A stretch of DNA of 64,000 nucleotides from positions 124,001 through 188,000 of the forward strand of contig JAXMCM010000014.1 in NCBI GenBank assembly GCA_046349355.1. The letters run 5' to 3'. The notes under the pieces are model-generated. The model ran no database searches. It saw nothing but the letters and a program-made list of their open reading frames with translations, and was not told the origin of the DNA. A program made the position numbers and the translations under genes. Source of the stretch: CALKJU01 sp046349355 (lineage in GTDB: Bacteria > Pseudomonadota > Alphaproteobacteria > Geminicoccales > Geminicoccaceae). How positions within the stretch are numbered: position 1 is the first letter of the stretch; the number at the start of each line of letters is the position of its first letter. This document shows positions 17,390-27,768 of the stretch, piece by piece.

Positions 17390-17839
17390 ATGCAAACTTC
17401 GCCCTCAAACAACGCCACGAGTTTGGACGGCAAGGCGGCGGACACCGTGCCGGTCGTGGCGCTCGTGCAACACGGCAACGGGATAGGCCAACTCGGTGAT
17501 TTGAAGACCGACCCCCGCCTTCTGGTCATAGGCGTTGCAGATGAGGCCGCGCTGGGGGAGGCCGTCATCGGGGCTAAGCCAGCTGCTGTCGTGATTGATC
17601 TTAGCATCGTCGATGGATGGCCATTGCCGGCCGCCGAGAGGTTGCTTGGGCTCGTAGCTGGACGCGCCCCGGTCGTGTTTCTCAACGACAGCCAAGCCGA
17701 CGCGAACGTCATAGAGCATCGCTTGGGCTCCCCTTCGGTGAGCGCGCAACCGCTGAGTTCCCTCACGCTGGGCTCGGTCACAGCGATCCTGCGGGGGCTA
17801 ATCGCGACCTGGAATGCGGCTGGCGCCGCGCGACGTTAG
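17390..17839 (+). CDS. Receiver-like (CheY-fold) orphan protein
   Basis: The 149-aa protein has about 25 disordered residues, then alternating strands and helices like a response-regulator receiver: RLLVIGVAD, AAVVIDLSIVDGWPLPAAERLL and APVVFLNDSQAD. The Asp in VVIDLS sits where the phospho-acceptor would be. The acidic pair at the end of strand 1 and the conserved Lys of strand 5 (replaced by AQPLS) are not evident, so it is probably a pseudo-receiver. There is no output domain and no kinase nearby. ATG 17390 was chosen; GTG 17354 is in frame upstream. Neither has a strong ribosome site, so confidence is moderate. Confidence 0.5.
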   Translation: MQTSPSNNATSLDGKAADTVPVVALVQHGNGIGQLGDLKTDPRLLVIGVADEAALGEAVIGAKPAAVVIDLSIVDGWPLPAAERLLGLVAGRAPVVFLNDSQADANVIEHRLGSPSVSAQPLSSLTLGSVTAILRGLIATWNAAGAARR

Positions 17840-17994
17840 GCGACCGTTGTCACTCGCCGTCCGCCGCAGATCCGGTCGCGTCATCACCCATCATGTCCAG
17901 CCGGACCCCTGGTCCGCGCCGTGCAATGGCCATGGTGTCAAGTTGCTCAAGGTGACGCGACCTCGTCGACTCTTCGGCTAGGAGCACGCTTGGC

Positions 17995-18270
17995 ATGAGC
18001 GCTATGCGCGCAGGGCTGGAAGCTGGCGTTCTCTGTACGTTCTGGATAGCTTATGCCATGAGGCGAAGCCGTAGCGACCTCGTGGACGCCATCGCCGCCG
18101 TCCTGGCTGAGCAGCGGCACAGGCTGCCGACGCCCGGCAAGCGGCCGACTGGCTGGGGTCCGTCCATCCATGAGCTCCGGCCGGTTGCCGAGTGCGTTGT
18201 CGCGCGGCTGTTGGCCGAGGGCTACGAGGTCGAGGTGAAGCCGCCGGCCGCGGGGCATAGGACTCCGTGA
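17995..18270 (+). CDS. Small hypothetical protein next to tRNA-Lys
   Basis: This 91-aa ORF has a plausible helix-rich middle (SRSDLVDAIAAVLAEQRH) and an end (ELRPVAECVVARLLAEGYEVEVKPP) that reads like a real small protein. GGAG lies 10 nt before the ATG at 17995. The first ~20 residues look less natural, so the ATG at 18058 could be the true start. It resembles no family I can name. It ends about 100 bp from the 3' end of the tRNA gene, where integrated elements often sit. Confidence 0.4.
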   Translation: MSAMRAGLEAGVLCTFWIAYAMRRSRSDLVDAIAAVLAEQRHRLPTPGKRPTGWGPSIHELRPVAECVVARLLAEGYEVEVKPPAAGHRTP

Positions 18271-18304
18271 ATGACCTCGGCATCGGGCAGAGAACACCCC
18301 GCGC

Positions 18305-18325
18305 TGTTACCCAAGGTGTTACCCA
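18305..18325. repeat. Short direct repeat TGTTACCCA x2
   Basis: TGTTACCCA occurs at 18305–18313 and again at 18317–18325, 12 bp apart, between the small orphan gene and the 3' end of tRNA-Lys. Short direct repeats spaced about one helical turn apart beside a tRNA can be integrase arm sites. That is inference, since no integrase gene is seen. Confidence 0.3.
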
Positions 18326-18370
18326 ACAAGGGGTCGCTTAGGGTGGATTTCCGCTAAGTCGTTGATTCTA

Positions 18371-18446
18371 TGGTGGGCGCTCCGGGACTCGAACCCGGAA
18401 CCTACGGATTAAAAGTCCGCTGCTCTGCCGATTGAGCTAAGCGCCC
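18371..18446 (-). tRNA. tRNA-Lys (anticodon UUU)
   Basis: On the minus strand the 76-nt sequence folds as a tRNA. The acceptor stem is GGGCGCT paired with AGCGCCC, the D-arm contains AGCTCAATCGGCAGAGC, the anticodon loop CTTTTAA gives anticodon UUU, and the T-arm is GGTTCGAGTCC. Discriminator A and the CCA end are encoded (18371–18374). The 3' end faces the lower-GC accessory stretch on its left, the side where tRNA-targeting elements insert. I found no second copy of the 3' half on the far side. Confidence 0.97.
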
Positions 18447-18584
18447 CGTGTGCGGGATGGACCCCGCATATCCGGCAAGGCCCGGCGGGCGTCAAGCGAC
18501 GGCCTGCTGCGGTTGCGAAGGCGGTCGATGACGGCTAGGGGAGTTGTCGGACAACCGTCGCACGGCGGCATCCGGAGGTTGTGC

Positions 18585-19055
18585 GTGCTCGAATCGGTCT
18601 CCGACTACCTCGACGCCATCCCGATCCGCGAGTTTCCGCAGGGCGAGACGCTGCTGGCCAGCGGTACCCGCAGCGGCAAGCTCATCTTCCTCGAGGAGGG
18701 GACCTTGGCCGTGGTCCGCGACGGGGTGACGATCACGCGCATCCGCCAGCCGGGCTCGGTGTTCGGCGAGATGTCGCTGCTGCTCGACGTGCCGCACACC
18801 GCCGACGTGGTGGCGCTGACGCCGCTGCGCTGCCGGATCGTCGAGAATGCCGCGGCGGTGCTGATGGCGCAGCCGCCGATGCTCGCCTACGTCGCCGCCG
18901 TCGTCGCCCACCGGCTCAACGCCGCGACCCGCTACCTGGTCGACGTCAAGTCGCAGTTCGCCGACAGCGGCACCCACCTCGCGATGATCGACGAGGTGAT
19001 GGAAACACTGCTCAACCGGGTGCCGACGACACTGGCGGCGCGGGCGAAGGGCTGA
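18585..19055 (+). CDS. Single-domain cyclic-nucleotide-binding-fold protein
   Basis: The 156-aa protein is one Crp-like beta-roll: FPQGETLLASGTRSGKLIFLEEGTLAVV, then the phosphate-binding cassette SVFGEMSLLLDVPHTADVVA. It has no helix-turn-helix. In the cassette the Arg that normally grips the cyclic phosphate is His (PHTAD), so cAMP/cGMP binding is doubtful. GTG 18585 is chosen because GGAGG lies 6 nt before it; the longer frame from 18450 reads through part of the tRNA flank. The 3' end overlaps the convergent phosphoesterase gene by 44 bp. A cytoplasmic sensor or adaptor role is inferred only. Confidence 0.8.
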   Translation: MLESVSDYLDAIPIREFPQGETLLASGTRSGKLIFLEEGTLAVVRDGVTITRIRQPGSVFGEMSLLLDVPHTADVVALTPLRCRIVENAAAVLMAQPPMLAYVAAVVAHRLNAATRYLVDVKSQFADSGTHLAMIDEVMETLLNRVPTTLAARAKG

Positions 19056-19782
19056 CCGCGGCGTCGTCCAGCGCCTTGTCCTCCTGGCCCGCCAGCGAGA
19101 TCCAGGTGGCGGTGCGGGCGGCGAGGTCGAGCTCGATGAAGGCCGGGTAGGGGCCGATCTGCCGGCCGGGATTGAACACCCAGGCCCGCCCGACCCGGTC
19201 GACCCAGCTGCCGCCGCGGCGAAAGGGCGAGTCGTGGATGTGCCCGCTGAGCACGAAGTCCGGGCCCCAGCGGCCGATCAGCTCGGTCAGGTTGCTGTCG
19301 CCGGCGTCGGCCTTGCCGGTCCAGCTCACCGGGCTGCCCGACGGTGGCCCGTGGTGGATCCAGATCCACGGACCGTCCTCGGGGCGATGCGTCTCGCGCA
19401 GCAGCTTCTCCAGCGCCTCGCGGGCGATCGGGCCGTCCCACCACGGGCAGACGGTGATCAGGGCCCCGGGCAGGCGGACATGGTCGCCGTCGATGCTGAT
19501 CCCCTCGTAGCGCAGGTCCTGCATCCAGGCGGCGACCCGCTCGCCGGCGGCGTCGCGGGAATCGAGGTCGTGGTTGCCGCTGCTGACCACGACCGGGACC
19601 AGGGTCGCGAGCTTGGCCAGGTACTTGTTCACCACGACGACCTGGGTGTCCATGTCGACATGGGCGGCGAGGTCGAGCAGGTCGCCGGCGATGATGACGA
19701 CGTCGTAGCGCGGCCCCTGCTGCAGCAGCCAGTCGAACTGGCGCAGGCTGTAGTGGATGTCGGCGACGACCAGGACCTTCAC
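19012..19782 (-). CDS. Metallophosphoesterase (calcineurin-like)
   Basis: The 256-aa protein has the metallophosphatase motifs in order: ADIHY (D-x-H), IIAGDLLDL (GD), SSGNHDLDS (GNHD), WIHHGPPSG and LSGHIHDSP (GHxH), which bind two metal ions. GTG 19782 is chosen because GGGGAG lies a few bases upstream and the first motif starts within ten residues; the longer frame to 19866 adds only GC-rich filler. Nucleotide, nucleic acid or phosphoprotein could be the substrate; nothing here decides. It may follow the VOC gene in one transcript (64-bp gap). Confidence 0.88.
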   Translation of the reverse strand: MKVLVVADIHYSLRQFDWLLQQGPRYDVVIIAGDLLDLAAHVDMDTQVVVVNKYLAKLATLVPVVVSSGNHDLDSRDAAGERVAAWMQDLRYEGISIDGDHVRLPGALITVCPWWDGPIAREALEKLLRETHRPEDGPWIWIHHGPPSGSPVSWTGKADAGDSNLTELIGRWGPDFVLSGHIHDSPFRRGGSWVDRVGRAWVFNPGRQIGPYPAFIELDLAARTATWISLAGQEDKALDDAAVSPSPAPPVSSAPG

Positions 19783-19846
19783 GCTGCTCCCCGGGTGCCG
19801 GCCGGCGCCCTCCCCGTGGCCCGGCCCAGGCGGTCGCGGTCCCGGC

Positions 19847-20245
19847 TCACCGGGTCCACGCCGCATTCTGCAGGACGATCCGGTAGCCGTCCGGGTCCTC
19901 GAAGGTCAACCCGCTGGCATCCCAGAACGGATTGAACGAAGGCACCAGCGCGTGGCCATGGACCTGCAGGCGGGCCACGGCCGCCGCCCACTGCTGCCGA
20001 TCGGGCAGGTACAGCACGAGCAGGTGGTCGGGCGTCGGCGCCCGCGGTGCGACATGGCCGTGCGCCACCGTCAGCTCGAGATGCCAGGGTGCGTTCGGGT
20101 AGCCGAGCATGACCCCGTCGAACCCGCCATGACCGGCGAACCGGTAGAGCTCCTCCAGTCCGACCGCATCCCGGTAGAAGCGGACCTGCGCCTCGAGGTC
20201 GTTGGTCGGGCGGGCGACGCGGAGCGTGGGAACGACGGCGCTCAT
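19847..20245 (-). CDS. VOC-family (glyoxalase/dioxygenase-fold) protein
   Basis: The 132-aa protein has two beta-alpha-beta-beta-beta halves: TLRVARPTNDLEAQVRFYRDAVGL, then the strand HLELTVAHGH with a likely metal-binding Glu, and DHLLVLYLPD to FEDPDGYRIVLQN. The first ligand position is Arg rather than His, so metal use is uncertain. Its ATG overlaps the tgt stop by 4 bases (ATGA), making it the last gene of the queA–DUF1269–tgt transcript. Lactoylglutathione lyase, resistance-protein and thiol-transferase roles are all possible in this superfamily. Confidence 0.82.
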   Translation of the reverse strand: MSAVVPTLRVARPTNDLEAQVRFYRDAVGLEELYRFAGHGGFDGVMLGYPNAPWHLELTVAHGHVAPRAPTPDHLLVLYLPDRQQWAAAVARLQVHGHALVPSFNPFWDASGLTFEDPDGYRIVLQNAAWTR

Positions 20246-21372
20246 GCGGCCAGTGCCGGAATGTCGCCGAGCCCCTGCTCGGCGGCGAATTCGGCCTCGA
20301 ACGCGGCGAAGCGGCCCGCCGCGATGGCCGCCTGCATGCGCCGCATCAGGTCCTGGTAGAACCAGAGATTGTTCCAGGTCAGCAGCATGGCGCCGAGGAT
20401 CTCGCCCGAGCGGACGAGGTGGTGCAGATAGGCGCGGCTGTAGTCGCGGGCGGCCGGGCAGTCGCTCGCCGGGTCGAGCGGGCGCGGGTCGTCGGCATGC
20501 CGGGCGTTCTTGAGGTTCACCGCCCCGCGGCGGGTGAAGGCCTGGCCGGTGCGGCCCGAGCGGGTCGGCAGAACACAGTCGAACATGTCGACACCACGGG
20601 CGACGGCACCGACCAGGTCCGAGGGCTTGCCGACGCCCATCAGGTAGCGTGGGCGGTCCGCCGGCAGCGCCGGGCAGGTGACGTCCAGCGTGGCGAACAT
20701 CGCCGCCTGCGGCTCGCCGACGGCGAGGCCGCCGACCGCGTAGCCGTCGAAGCCGATGTCCTGCAGGCCGGCGGCGGACGCCAGCCGCAGCGCCGGATCG
20801 GTGCCGCCCTGGACGATGCCGAACAGGCCGTAGCCCTCGCGCCGGCGGAATGCCGCCTTGCTGCGCGCGGCCCAGCGCAGCGACAGCTCCATCGCCCGGC
20901 GGACCTCGGCCTCGGGGGCCGGCAGCTTCAGGCATTCGTCGAGCTGCATGGTGATGGTCGAATCCAGCAGGTCCTGGATCTCGACCGAGCGCTCGGGCGT
21001 CAGCTCGTGGCGGCTGCCGTCGAGGTGCGAGGCGAAGGTCACGCCATGCTCGGTGAGCTTGCGCAGGGCCCCCAGCGACATGACCTGGAAGCCGCCGCTG
21101 TCGGTGAGGATCGGTCCGGGCCAGCGCATGAAGGCGTGCAGCCCGCCGAGCCGCGCGACCCGTTCCGCCGTCGGCCGCAGCATCAGGTGGTAGGTGTTGC
21201 CCAGCACGATCCGCGCACCCGTCGCCGCCACCATCTCGACGGTCTGCGCCTTGACGGTGGCGGCCGTGCCCACGGGCATGAAGACCGGTGTCTCCACCGT
21301 CCCGTGGGCCGTGTGCAGGCGGCCGCGGCGGGCGTTGCCGTCCGCGGCCAGGAGCTCGAAGCGCAGGCTCAA
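20242..21372 (-). CDS. tgt: tRNA-guanine(34) transglycosylase, with degenerate zinc site
   Basis: The 376-aa protein exchanges guanine 34 for the queuine precursor preQ1 in GUN-anticodon tRNAs. It begins LRFELLAADGNARRGRLHTA like other Tgts. DSGGFQVMSLG carries the general-acid Asp, and DMFDCVLPTRSGRTG carries the nucleophile Asp. The zinc motif, usually C-x-C-x2-C before YSRAYLHHL, reads SDCPAARDYS here: the first and third Cys are Ser and Ala, with one Cys and the later His remaining. The TTG start at 21372 overlaps the previous stop (TTGA) and gives the family length. It is in an operon with queA, the next enzyme of the pathway. Confidence 0.95.
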   Translation of the reverse strand: MSLRFELLAADGNARRGRLHTAHGTVETPVFMPVGTAATVKAQTVEMVAATGARIVLGNTYHLMLRPTAERVARLGGLHAFMRWPGPILTDSGGFQVMSLGALRKLTEHGVTFASHLDGSRHELTPERSVEIQDLLDSTITMQLDECLKLPAPEAEVRRAMELSLRWAARSKAAFRRREGYGLFGIVQGGTDPALRLASAAGLQDIGFDGYAVGGLAVGEPQAAMFATLDVTCPALPADRPRYLMGVGKPSDLVGAVARGVDMFDCVLPTRSGRTGQAFTRRGAVNLKNARHADDPRPLDPASDCPAARDYSRAYLHHLVRSGEILGAMLLTWNNLWFYQDLMRRMQAAIAAGRFAAFEAEFAAEQGLGDIPALAA

Positions 21373-21884
21373 GCGGCCGGGGCCGCCGCCGCCGGCGGGT
21401 TGCCGGCGAGGATGGCGTTGAGCTTGTCCTCCTCGTCCTTGCTCAGGTTGCTGTAGAGCACGTGGCCGCCGAAGGCGGCGAGCTCGGGCTCGACCTTGTC
21501 GTAGGTCGCCTTGCGGATCATCATGAAGATCGCCGAGCTGCCGGGCTGCATCTTCTCGCCCAGCTCCTTCATGAAGTCGTCGCGGATGCCGTAGTCGCTG
21601 AGCTTGCCGCCGATGGCCCCGGCGGCGGCACCGACCGCGGCGCCGACCAGCGGATTGAGGAAGATCAGGCCGACCAGGGTGCCCCACAGCGCCCCGCCCA
21701 TGGCACCGGACGCGGTCAGGTTGACCGCCTGCTCGAGCTTCACCTTGCCGTCGGCCTTGCCGTGGGTGACGACGCAGGCGTCCTGCAGGTCGACGAGGTA
21801 TTCCTTCTGCATGCGGCGCAGCGCCAGCATCACCTCGGCAGCACGGAACTCGTCCGGGTAGACGATCGCGACCAGATCGGCCAT
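21369..21884 (-). CDS. DUF1269-family membrane protein
   Basis: The 171-aa protein opens MADLVAIVYPDEFRAAEVMLALRRMQ and carries a glycine/alanine-rich hydrophobic double segment at about 58–92 (GAMGGALWGTLVGLIFLNP). A soluble half follows (SSAIFMMIRKATYDKVEPEL). This is the DUF1269 arrangement, whose function is unknown. The hydrophobic stretch resembles glycine-zipper insertions. The gene lies between queA and tgt, overlapping tgt by 4 bases, so it is co-expressed with queuosine genes without an obvious link to them. ATG 21884 follows a purine-rich ribosome site (AAGGAGAGG). Confidence 0.85.
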   Translation of the reverse strand: MADLVAIVYPDEFRAAEVMLALRRMQKEYLVDLQDACVVTHGKADGKVKLEQAVNLTASGAMGGALWGTLVGLIFLNPLVGAAVGAAAGAIGGKLSDYGIRDDFMKELGEKMQPGSSAIFMMIRKATYDKVEPELAAFGGHVLYSNLSKDEEDKLNAILAGNPPAAAAPAA

Positions 21885-21938
21885 GGGCCCTCTCCTTCAT
21901 CGTTCGAAAGCGGCGCGTACCATGCGTCCGGCGACGGG

Positions 21939-22979
21939 CTAGCGGCAAGTGAACGCCGCGCCATCGTCCCGCTCGATCAGGCAGCCGTCGCCGTAGGAGA
22001 AGAACCGCAGGCGCTCCGCCACCGCGTGGGCGTAGGCCTCCTTCAGCCGCCCGGTCCCGCCGAAGGCGCAGACCAGCATGAACAGCGTCGAGCGCGGCAG
22101 GTGGAAGTTGGTCAGCAGCAGGTCGGCCGAGCGGAAGCGCCAGCCGGGGGTGATGAAGATCCCGGTCTCGCCGGAGCCGGCACGGATCGCGCCGGCCTCG
22201 TCCGCGGCCGATTCCAGCGTGCGCAGGGCGGTCGTGCCGACCGCGACGATGCGACCGCCGGCGGCGCGGGTGGCGGCGATGGCCGCGGCCGTGGCCACGG
22301 GCACGTGGTAGCGCTCGACGTGCATGACGTGGTCGCGGGTATCCTCGACGCGGACCGGGGCGAAGGTGCCCATGCCGACATGCAGGGTCACCGGCACCCG
22401 GGCGATCCCGCGCGAATCCAGCGCCGCCAGCAGCCGGTCGGTGAAGTGCAGGCCGGCGGTTGGGGCGGCGACGGCACCCGGCACGGCGGCGAACAGGGTC
22501 TGGTAGTCGGCCCGGTCGTTGCCCAGGAACCCATCGGGCCGACGGATGTAGGGGGGCAGCGGCATCGCGCCGTGCCGTTCGATCGCGGCCAGGAGCGCAT
22601 CGCCGCCAAGGTCGAAGACCAGCAGCACGCGCCCGTCCGCCTGCTTCTCCGCCACGCCGGCAGCGAGGCCCTGGGCCAGCTCGATCCTGTCGCCGACGCG
22701 CAGCGCCTTGCCCGGCTTCGCAAAGGCGAGCCAGCGATCGGGGCCGGCGGCCTCGACCAGCGTGACCTCGATCCTTCCGGCTCGAAACCGCGTCGGCAGG
22801 ACCTTCGTGTCGTTGACCACGAGGAGGTCGCCGGGCCGCAGCAGGTCCGGCAGGTCGAGCATGGTGTGCAGTGCCAGACCGAGGCCGATCCGCAGCAGGC
22901 GGGCACTGTCGCGCGGCGCGGCCGGCGCCTGGGCGATCAGTTCCTTCGGCAGCTCGAAGTCGAACTCGGCGACGCGCAT
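21939..22979 (-). CDS. queA: S-adenosylmethionine:tRNA ribosyltransferase-isomerase
   Basis: The 346-aa QueA transfers and isomerises the ribose of SAM onto preQ1-tRNA to give epoxyqueuosine. It has the family start VAEFDFELPKELIAQAP, RDSARLL, the strand DLLVVNDTKVLPTRF, PTAGLHFTD and the end YGDGCLIERD. Length matches the family (about 340–360). It is the promoter-proximal gene of the queA–DUF1269–tgt–VOC run. The upstream region to 23086 is shared with a divergent small gene. Confidence 0.97.
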   Translation of the reverse strand: MRVAEFDFELPKELIAQAPAAPRDSARLLRIGLGLALHTMLDLPDLLRPGDLLVVNDTKVLPTRFRAGRIEVTLVEAAGPDRWLAFAKPGKALRVGDRIELAQGLAAGVAEKQADGRVLLVFDLGGDALLAAIERHGAMPLPPYIRRPDGFLGNDRADYQTLFAAVPGAVAAPTAGLHFTDRLLAALDSRGIARVPVTLHVGMGTFAPVRVEDTRDHVMHVERYHVPVATAAAIAATRAAGGRIVAVGTTALRTLESAADEAGAIRAGSGETGIFITPGWRFRSADLLLTNFHLPRSTLFMLVCAFGGTGRLKEAYAHAVAERLRFFSYGDGCLIERDDGAAFTCR

Positions 22980-23086
22980 CGTTCCCTGCCGCAGCGGCGC
23001 CGGCGCGCGCCGTCCCGTTAACCTTAACCGGGCGTCAACGTCGCCCTGCTCTCCTCGCCCCGCCAGAGGTTGGCCGGGAGACCCTG

Positions 23087-23290
23087 TTGAGCAAGATCGA
23101 GTACGCCCTCGTCACCGCCTGCGTCGGCATCGGCCTGATGGCCGGGCTGCGCGAGATCACCGGCAAGGTTCAGGCCACCCTCGCCGAGGTCGCCGCCGCG
23201 CTGGCGCCGGAGAAGGCGCAAGGCTGCGACGGTGCGGGCTGCCTCGAGCCGGCGGCCGGTCCCGAGCGCCTGCCGACGGCCGGACGCTAG
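23087..23290 (+). CDS. Small single-TM protein, Flp/Fap-pilin-like
   Basis: The 67-aa product starts at TTG 23087, with GGGAG 6 nt upstream. Its N-terminus SKIEYALVTACVGIGLMAGL is one membrane helix beginning with an IEYAL motif like the mature start of Flp/Fap type IVb pilins. A charged, soluble tail with two Cys follows (KAQGCDGAGCLEP). It lacks the leader and Gly cleavage site of true Flp pre-pilins, and no tad secretion genes are near, so pilin function is doubtful. It is divergent from queA and convergent, by 4 bp, with the next membrane-protein gene. Confidence 0.5.
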   Translation: MSKIEYALVTACVGIGLMAGLREITGKVQATLAEVAAALAPEKAQGCDGAGCLEPAAGPERLPTAGR

Positions 23291-23580
23291 GCCCCTGCCC
23301 CGCCGCTGCCGGTCCGGGCCTTCCGCTTGACCGCGATGGTCGCCAGCATCGGCGCACCCAGCGCCAGCAGGGCCGACTGCAGGTAGAGCATCGCCTGCAC
23401 CCAGCCGGCCGGCGGCGTCGGGCCGACCACGGGGTCGAGCAGGCGCACGGCCTGCCAGAGCGACGGCAGCCAGACGAGCAGCGCCAGGCCGACACGACCC
23501 CGGGCGGCGAGGACATAGGCCAGCACCAGCAGCACCAGGGTCACCGGCCAGCCCCAGGCCAGGTCGAGGACGGCAGCCAT
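23287..23580 (-). CDS. Small membrane protein of unknown function
   Basis: The 97-aa protein has three likely transmembrane helices (WPVTLVLLVLAYVLAARG, VGLALLVWLPSLW, MLYLQSALLALGAPMLATIAV) and a basic tail (VKRKARTG). Its ATG lies 4 bp after the coaD stop, so it is probably the last gene of a gyrA–coaD transcript. In many alphaproteobacteria I recall peptidyl-prolyl isomerase genes between coaD and queA; this small gene and its Flp-like neighbour sit there instead. The family is not recognised. Confidence 0.6.
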   Translation of the reverse strand: MAAVLDLAWGWPVTLVLLVLAYVLAARGRVGLALLVWLPSLWQAVRLLDPVVGPTPPAGWVQAMLYLQSALLALGAPMLATIAVKRKARTGSGGAGA

Positions 23581-23584
23581 GGGG

Positions 23585-24100
23585 TCAGGCGCGGCCGCGC
23601 CGCTTCTCCAGCCGCTGCAGCACCTGCGGCGAGACGAAGCTGGAGACGTCGCCGCCCAGCGCGTGGATCTCCTTCACGAAGCGCGAGGAGATGAACTGGT
23701 TGGTCTCGGAGGCCATCAGGAACACGGTCTCGATCTTGCTGCTGAGGCGGCGGTTGTTGGCCGCCATCTGGAACTCGTACTCGAAGTCCGATACGGCGCG
23801 CAGGCCGCGGATGATCACGTCGGCCCCTTGCTCGAGCGCGAAATGCACGAGCAGCGTCTCGAACGGCACGACCTCGACGATGGCGCCGTTGTGGGCATTG
23901 GCCGCCATCAGCGCGTTGATGTCGCTCTCGACCATGCGGGCCCGGTCGGCCAGCGGGAAGAGCGGGTCCTTCCCGGCATTGATGGCGACCGCGATGATCA
24001 GCCGGTCGACGAGCACCGTCGCCCGGCGGATGACGTCGAGATGGCCGTTGTGAATCGGGTCGAAGGTGCCCGGATAGACGCCGACACGCTGCCTGTTCAT
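23585..24100 (-). CDS. coaD: Pantetheine-phosphate adenylyltransferase
   Basis: The 171-aa CoaD joins ATP and 4'-phosphopantetheine to dephospho-CoA, the fourth step of coenzyme A synthesis. It shows the nucleotidyltransferase T-F-D-P-x-H-x-G-H motif at about 12–20 (GTFDPIHNGH), RGLRAVSDFEYE with the substrate-binding Arg, and the end motif FISSRFVKEIHALGGDVSSFV. Length is normal. It follows gyrA on the same strand with a 118-bp gap. Confidence 0.97.
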   Translation of the reverse strand: MNRQRVGVYPGTFDPIHNGHLDVIRRATVLVDRLIIAVAINAGKDPLFPLADRARMVESDINALMAANAHNGAIVEVVPFETLLVHFALEQGADVIIRGLRAVSDFEYEFQMAANNRRLSSKIETVFLMASETNQFISSRFVKEIHALGGDVSSFVSPQVLQRLEKRRGRA

Positions 24101-24140
24101 CGATGGCCCCTGGAGCGGCTCGCGGCGGGCGCGACCATAG

Positions 24141-24155
24141 GCGGACGCGGTCCGC
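24141..24155. other. Short perfect hairpin between gyrA and coaD
   Basis: GCGGAC (24141–24146) and GTCCGC (24150–24155) form a 6-bp stem with a 3-nt loop. There is no U-tract on either side, so it is unlikely to be a complete terminator. It may attenuate or mark the boundary between gyrA and coaD. Confidence 0.25.
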
Positions 24156-24218
24156 TAGACCATGCCCCCGCTGCGTTGCAGCATGGCGGCAGGCTGACGC
24201 GGGACCTGCGGGGCCGCC

Positions 24219-26963
<2,745 letters not shown>

Positions 26964-27099
26964 GATGACGCTTTCCGGCAGGGTCTCGACGGGCGGATCG
27001 GGGTCGGGACGGAGCGGTCCCGCGACGCCGCTGATCTAGCAGACCGCCCAGGGGCTTACAAGTTTTCGGGGCCCTCCGCGGCCGGTCAGCGACCGCCGC

Positions 27100-27732
27100 T
27101 CAATGGTCGAGCGTGGCCCGCCGATAGTAGTGCCACAGGAAAAGCGCCGCCGCCCCGCGCCACGGACGCCAGCTCTGCGCCAGTTCTCGCAGCGCCTTGC
27201 CGTCAGGACGGGCCGGCAGGACCTTGAGCCGCTGTGCCGCGACCTGCAGGGCGAGGTCGTCGGCCGGCAGGCAGTCGATCCGGCCGAGCGCGAACAGGCA
27301 GTAGACTTCGGCACTCCACGGTCCGAAGCCGCGCTGCGCGGCGATGGCCGAGACGATGGCGGCGTCGTCCATGGCGGGAAGTGCCGCCACCGGAAAGCGG
27401 CCGCTGACTACGGCCTCGGCGAGGGCACGGGCGTACTCGACCTTGCGGCGGCTGAAGCCGGCGGCGCGGAAGTCCTCGTCGGTCAGCCCGAGCACCCCCG
27501 CCGGCACGATCGTGCCGCCGAGACGATCGCGGAACCGTCGCCAGATCGCCGCCGCGGCATGGGTCGAGACCTGCTGCGCCACGACGATCTCGAGCAGCGT
27601 GGCGAAGCCGGGTTCGCGGATGCGGGGCTCGGGATAGCCGATGCCGGCGAGTGCCGCGGCGATCTGCGAGTCCCGCTCGGCGAGGCGATCGACGGCCTCG
27701 CGGAGCCGCGGCGCATCGAGGGGCTGGATCAC
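27100..27732 (-). CDS. DNA-3-methyladenine glycosylase II-type (HhH-GPD)
   Basis: The 210-aa protein excises alkylated bases to start base-excision repair. EPGFATLLEIVVAQQVSTHAAAA is the family's first conserved helix pair. The helix-hairpin-helix is around DEDFRAAGFSRRKVEYARALA, and FGPWSAEVYCLFALGRIDCLPADDLA contains the catalytic Asp. It lacks the N-terminal domain of E. coli AlkA, like many short versions. The GTG start at 27732, with AGGGA 7 nt upstream, is supported by the motif layout. It is divergent from the TMEM43 gene, with a 36-bp gap. Confidence 0.9.
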   Translation of the reverse strand: MIQPLDAPRLREAVDRLAERDSQIAAALAGIGYPEPRIREPGFATLLEIVVAQQVSTHAAAAIWRRFRDRLGGTIVPAGVLGLTDEDFRAAGFSRRKVEYARALAEAVVSGRFPVAALPAMDDAAIVSAIAAQRGFGPWSAEVYCLFALGRIDCLPADDLALQVAAQRLKVLPARPDGKALRELAQSWRPWRGAAALFLWHYYRRATLDH

Positions 27733-27768
27733 GCGGCGTTCCCTGCGGCATTGCTGGCGGAGCGAACC

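Noticed and set aside
15577..18371. A mobile island with defined att sites at tRNA-Lys
   Set aside because: I looked for a second copy of the tRNA 3' half and for an integrase gene and found neither, so boundaries cannot be claimed.
23087..23290. A Flp pilin of a tad locus
   Set aside because: The membrane helix resembles Flp pilins, but there is no pre-pilin leader and cleavage glycine, and no tad genes are in the window.
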